From Bacteroidales bacterium UBA6192 (lineage in GTDB: Bacteria > Bacteroidota > Bacteroidia > Bacteroidales > F082): a DNA stretch of 5,980 nt. A program made the translations under genes and the position numbers. A model generated the notes under the pieces. It saw nothing but the letters and a program-made list of their open reading frames with translations, had not been told where the DNA came from and made no database searches. Below, one piece after another: positions 3,943 to 5,980 of this stretch (the first letter of the stretch is position 1; each line of letters opens with the position of its first letter). The stretch spans positions 20,151-26,130 of the forward strand of contig DITE01000048.1 of assembly GCA_002422725.1 (NCBI GenBank). The letters run 5' to 3'.

Positions 3943-5980
3943 ATGGCAACAAATAAAAAAGATATAATCTATCTTCCGTTAGAGGATGTAGAAAGTGAAC
4001 ACTGCGCATTAATAGTTGAAAAAGGACTTGCGCAGGTTAAAGGCGTGGAAAGCCACAAGGTTGAACTAAACAATCGCAGAGCAGCAATTACTGTAAACAA
4101 TGGTGAAGCAATTTCAGAAGCAGTAAAAGCAATAAAAGACCTTGGTTATGGCGTTTCCACTGTCAAGCGTACTTTTCCTGTTTTAGGAATGACTTGTGCC
4201 TCTTGTGCCGTTAGTGCAGAAAGCATTTTGAAATATGAAACTGGTGTAGTCACCGCATCTGTAAATTTTGCAACGGGCAATCTTACTGTTGAGTATCTGC
4301 CAAATATGACTGATGCTTTAAAGCTGCAAAAGGCAATACAATCCATTGGCTATGATTTATTAGTGGAAGCTGAAAACAACCAGCAGGAAACGTTGGAAGC
4401 AATCCATGCTCAAAACTTCCGAAAGCTTAAAAGCAAAACCATTTGGGCTGTTATATTGTCTCTGCCTGTAGTGGTTATCGGTATGTTCTTTATGGAAATG
4501 CCTTACGCCAACGAAATTATGTGGCTGTTTTCAACGCCTGTTGTTGTTTGGTTTGGAAAAGATTTCTACATCAATGCCTGGAAGCAAACAAAACATCGCT
4601 CTGCCAATATGGATACATTGGTAGCTTTAAGTACAGGGATTGCCTATCTGTTCAGCATATTCAATATATTGTTTGCTGACTTTTGGCATCAGAGAGGATT
4701 ACACGCTCATGTGTATTTTGAAGCCGCTTCAGTCGTAATCGCATTTATTTTATTGGGTAAGCTGCTGGAAGAAAAAGCCAAAGGCAATACCTCTTCAGCC
4801 ATAAAAAAACTAATGGGTTTACAGCCTAAAACCGTTATCGTAATTCAGCCTGATGGAACTGAAAAACAAATAGCTATTGAAGATGTCAATGCAGGCGATA
4901 TGATCCTTGTAAAGCCCGGTGAAAAAATTGCTGTGGACGGTATGGTAATTACCGGTACTTCTTATGTAGATGAAAGTATGTTAAGCGGCGAACCTGTTCC
5001 GGTATTAAAAACCGAAAGCGAGAAAGTTTTTGCAGGAACGATCAACCAAAAAGGAAGTTTCCAATTTGAAGCAGTGAAAGTTGGCAAAGAAACGATGCTT
5101 GCCCAAATTATCAAAATGGTACAGGATGCACAAGGCAGTAAAGCACCTGTGCAGAAATTGGTAGACAAGATTGCAGGTATTTTTGTTCCGGTAGTGATTG
5201 GTATTGCTGTTCTGACGTTTTTCCTGTGGCTGATTTTAGGAGGTGATAACGGTGTAGTGCATGGATTGTTAGCCGCAGTTACGGTATTGGTTATTGCTTG
5301 CCCCTGTGCATTGGGATTGGCAACACCTACGGCTATTATGGTGGGTGTTGGAAAAGGTGCAGAAAACGGTATTTTGATTAAAGATGCGGAAAGCCTTGAG
5401 TTAGCCAGGAAAGTAAATGCAATTGTATTGGATAAAACAGGAACAATTACCGAGGGAAAGCCACAACTTACCGACATCCAATGGCTGAACGATGATGACA
5501 CAACCAAATCTATTTTACTGAGTATTGAAAAACAATCGGAACACCCATTGGCGGAAGCTGTAGTAAAAAGTTTGGAAGGAGTTGCTGCCACATCTTTATC
5601 CATGTTTGATAGTATTACGGGTAAAGGGGCTAAAGCAGATCACAATAGTGAAACCTATTTTGTAGGCAATAAAAAACTATTGGCAGAAAACAACATTGCT
5701 ATTGCGGATCAATTGCAACAACAGGCCGATGAATGGGGCAAGCAATCCAAGACGGTGATCTGGTTTGCAAACAGCAAACAGGCGCTTTCTGTAATCGCTA
5801 TTTCTGATAAAATCAAAGAAACATCGGTTAAGGCGATGAAAGAAATGCAGGATATGGGCATTGAATTGTATATGCTTACGGGCGATAATGAGGCTACTGC
5901 CAAAGCGATTGCTGAGCAAACAGGAATTAAACATTACAAAGCGGAAGTATTGCCACAGCACAAAGCCGATTTTGTAAAAG
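3943..5980 (+). CDS. copA: Copper-exporting P1B-type ATPase (partial, 3' end outside window)
   Basis: The first 679 residues of a heavy-metal P-type ATPase are present; it pumps Cu(I) out of the cytoplasm across the inner membrane using ATP. Two N-terminal HMA-like domains come first. Domain one (about 8-72) is degenerate, with VESEHC keeping only Cys21. Domain two (about 77-143) has a normal GMTCASC (Cys85, Cys88). Membrane helices follow from about residue 167. The actuator loop has SGEPVPV (348-354). The ion-binding CPC is at Cys453-Pro454-Cys455 in the sixth helix, typical of Cu(I)/Ag(I) pumps. The phosphorylation motif DKTGT is at 497-501 (Asp497), SEHPLA at 532-537, GKGAKA near 560-565 and MLTGDN at 644-649. 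The window ends before the GDGxNDxPAL hinge and last two helices. The ATG at 3943 is used because the ATG at 3936 opens a frame that stops after six codons. Alternative specificity such as Ag(I) is possible. Confidence 0.93.
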   Translation, partial: MATNKKDIIYLPLEDVESEHCALIVEKGLAQVKGVESHKVELNNRRAAITVNNGEAISEAVKAIKDLGYGVSTVKRTFPVLGMTCASCAVSAESILKYETGVVTASVNFATGNLTVEYLPNMTDALKLQKAIQSIGYDLLVEAENNQQETLEAIHAQNFRKLKSKTIWAVILSLPVVVIGMFFMEMPYANEIMWLFSTPVVVWFGKDFYINAWKQTKHRSANMDTLVALSTGIAYLFSIFNILFADFWHQRGLHAHVYFEAASVVIAFILLGKLLEEKAKGNTSSAIKKLMGLQPKTVIVIQPDGTEKQIAIEDVNAGDMILVKPGEKIAVDGMVITGTSYVDESMLSGEPVPVLKTESEKVFAGTINQKGSFQFEAVKVGKETMLAQIIKMVQDAQGSKAPVQKLVDKIAGIFVPVVIGIAVLTFFLWLILGGDNGVVHGLLAAVTVLVIACPCALGLATPTAIMVGVGKGAENGILIKDAESLELARKVNAIVLDKTGTITEGKPQLTDIQWLNDDDTTKSILLSIEKQSEHPLAEAVVKSLEGVAATSLSMFDSITGKGAKADHNSETYFVGNKKLLAENNIAIADQLQQQADEWGKQSKTVIWFANSKQALSVIAISDKIKETSVKAMKEMQDMGIELYMLTGDNEATAKAIAEQTGIKHYKAEVLPQHKADFVK

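Noticed and set aside
4962..5603. 213-residue open frame on the minus strand
   Set aside because: It lies wholly inside copA, whose + strand frame contains CPC and DKTGT motifs; the antisense frame is a composition shadow rich in Ser, Thr, Ala and Pro.

Overview
The window looks like chromosomal accessory or mobile-element DNA from a member of the Bacteroidota. Three things point there. Promoter-like sequences fit the Bacteroidetes pattern (TTTG at -33, TAnnTTTG-type at -7) rather than TTGACA/TATAAT. Starts are preceded by A-rich stretches rather than strong Shine-Dalgarno sequences. The copper ATPase and its small AraC-type partner have the form I associate with that phylum. All supported genes are on the + strand.

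Layout. Positions 1-691 hold no convincing gene. They contain a short hairpin (39-62), a large nested palindrome (73-272), a tandem repeat with consensus -7 boxes (374-422), a GC-rich hairpin (495-536) and the first copy of a promoter-bearing repeat (554-623). Next comes a compact group: a VOC/glyoxalase-fold gene interrupted by an in-frame TGA (751-1230), an overlapping cysteine-rich DUF3795-type gene (1215-1643) and a four-helix membrane protein (1671-2033). A second promoter repeat (2139-2210) precedes an AlkD-type DNA glycosylase (2264-2971). A third (3172-3244) precedes an AraC-family regulator with an N-terminal heavy-metal-associated (HMA) domain (3298-3858). This is followed by a P1B-type copper-exporting ATPase (3943 to beyond the window end).

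How it works together. The regulator and ATPase form a plausible copper-sensing and efflux pair: the cytoplasmic CxxC of the regulator would sense metal and the HTH would act on the 84-base gap before copA. The other modules (small-molecule or toxin-resistance fold, cysteine-rich protein, alkylated-base repair) are unrelated to copper and read as stress or detoxification cargo.

The most unusual feature is the three-copy intergenic repeat. In each copy a GCnCGGTAGY motif lies 53-56 bases before a TAnCTTTA -7 box, a TTG lies exactly 18 bases before that box, and CGGCTkGAA follows it. The same element stands in front of three unrelated gene modules in the same orientation. This suggests either a common regulon or a cassette-like mode of gene acquisition. 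I could not match it to a described element from memory.
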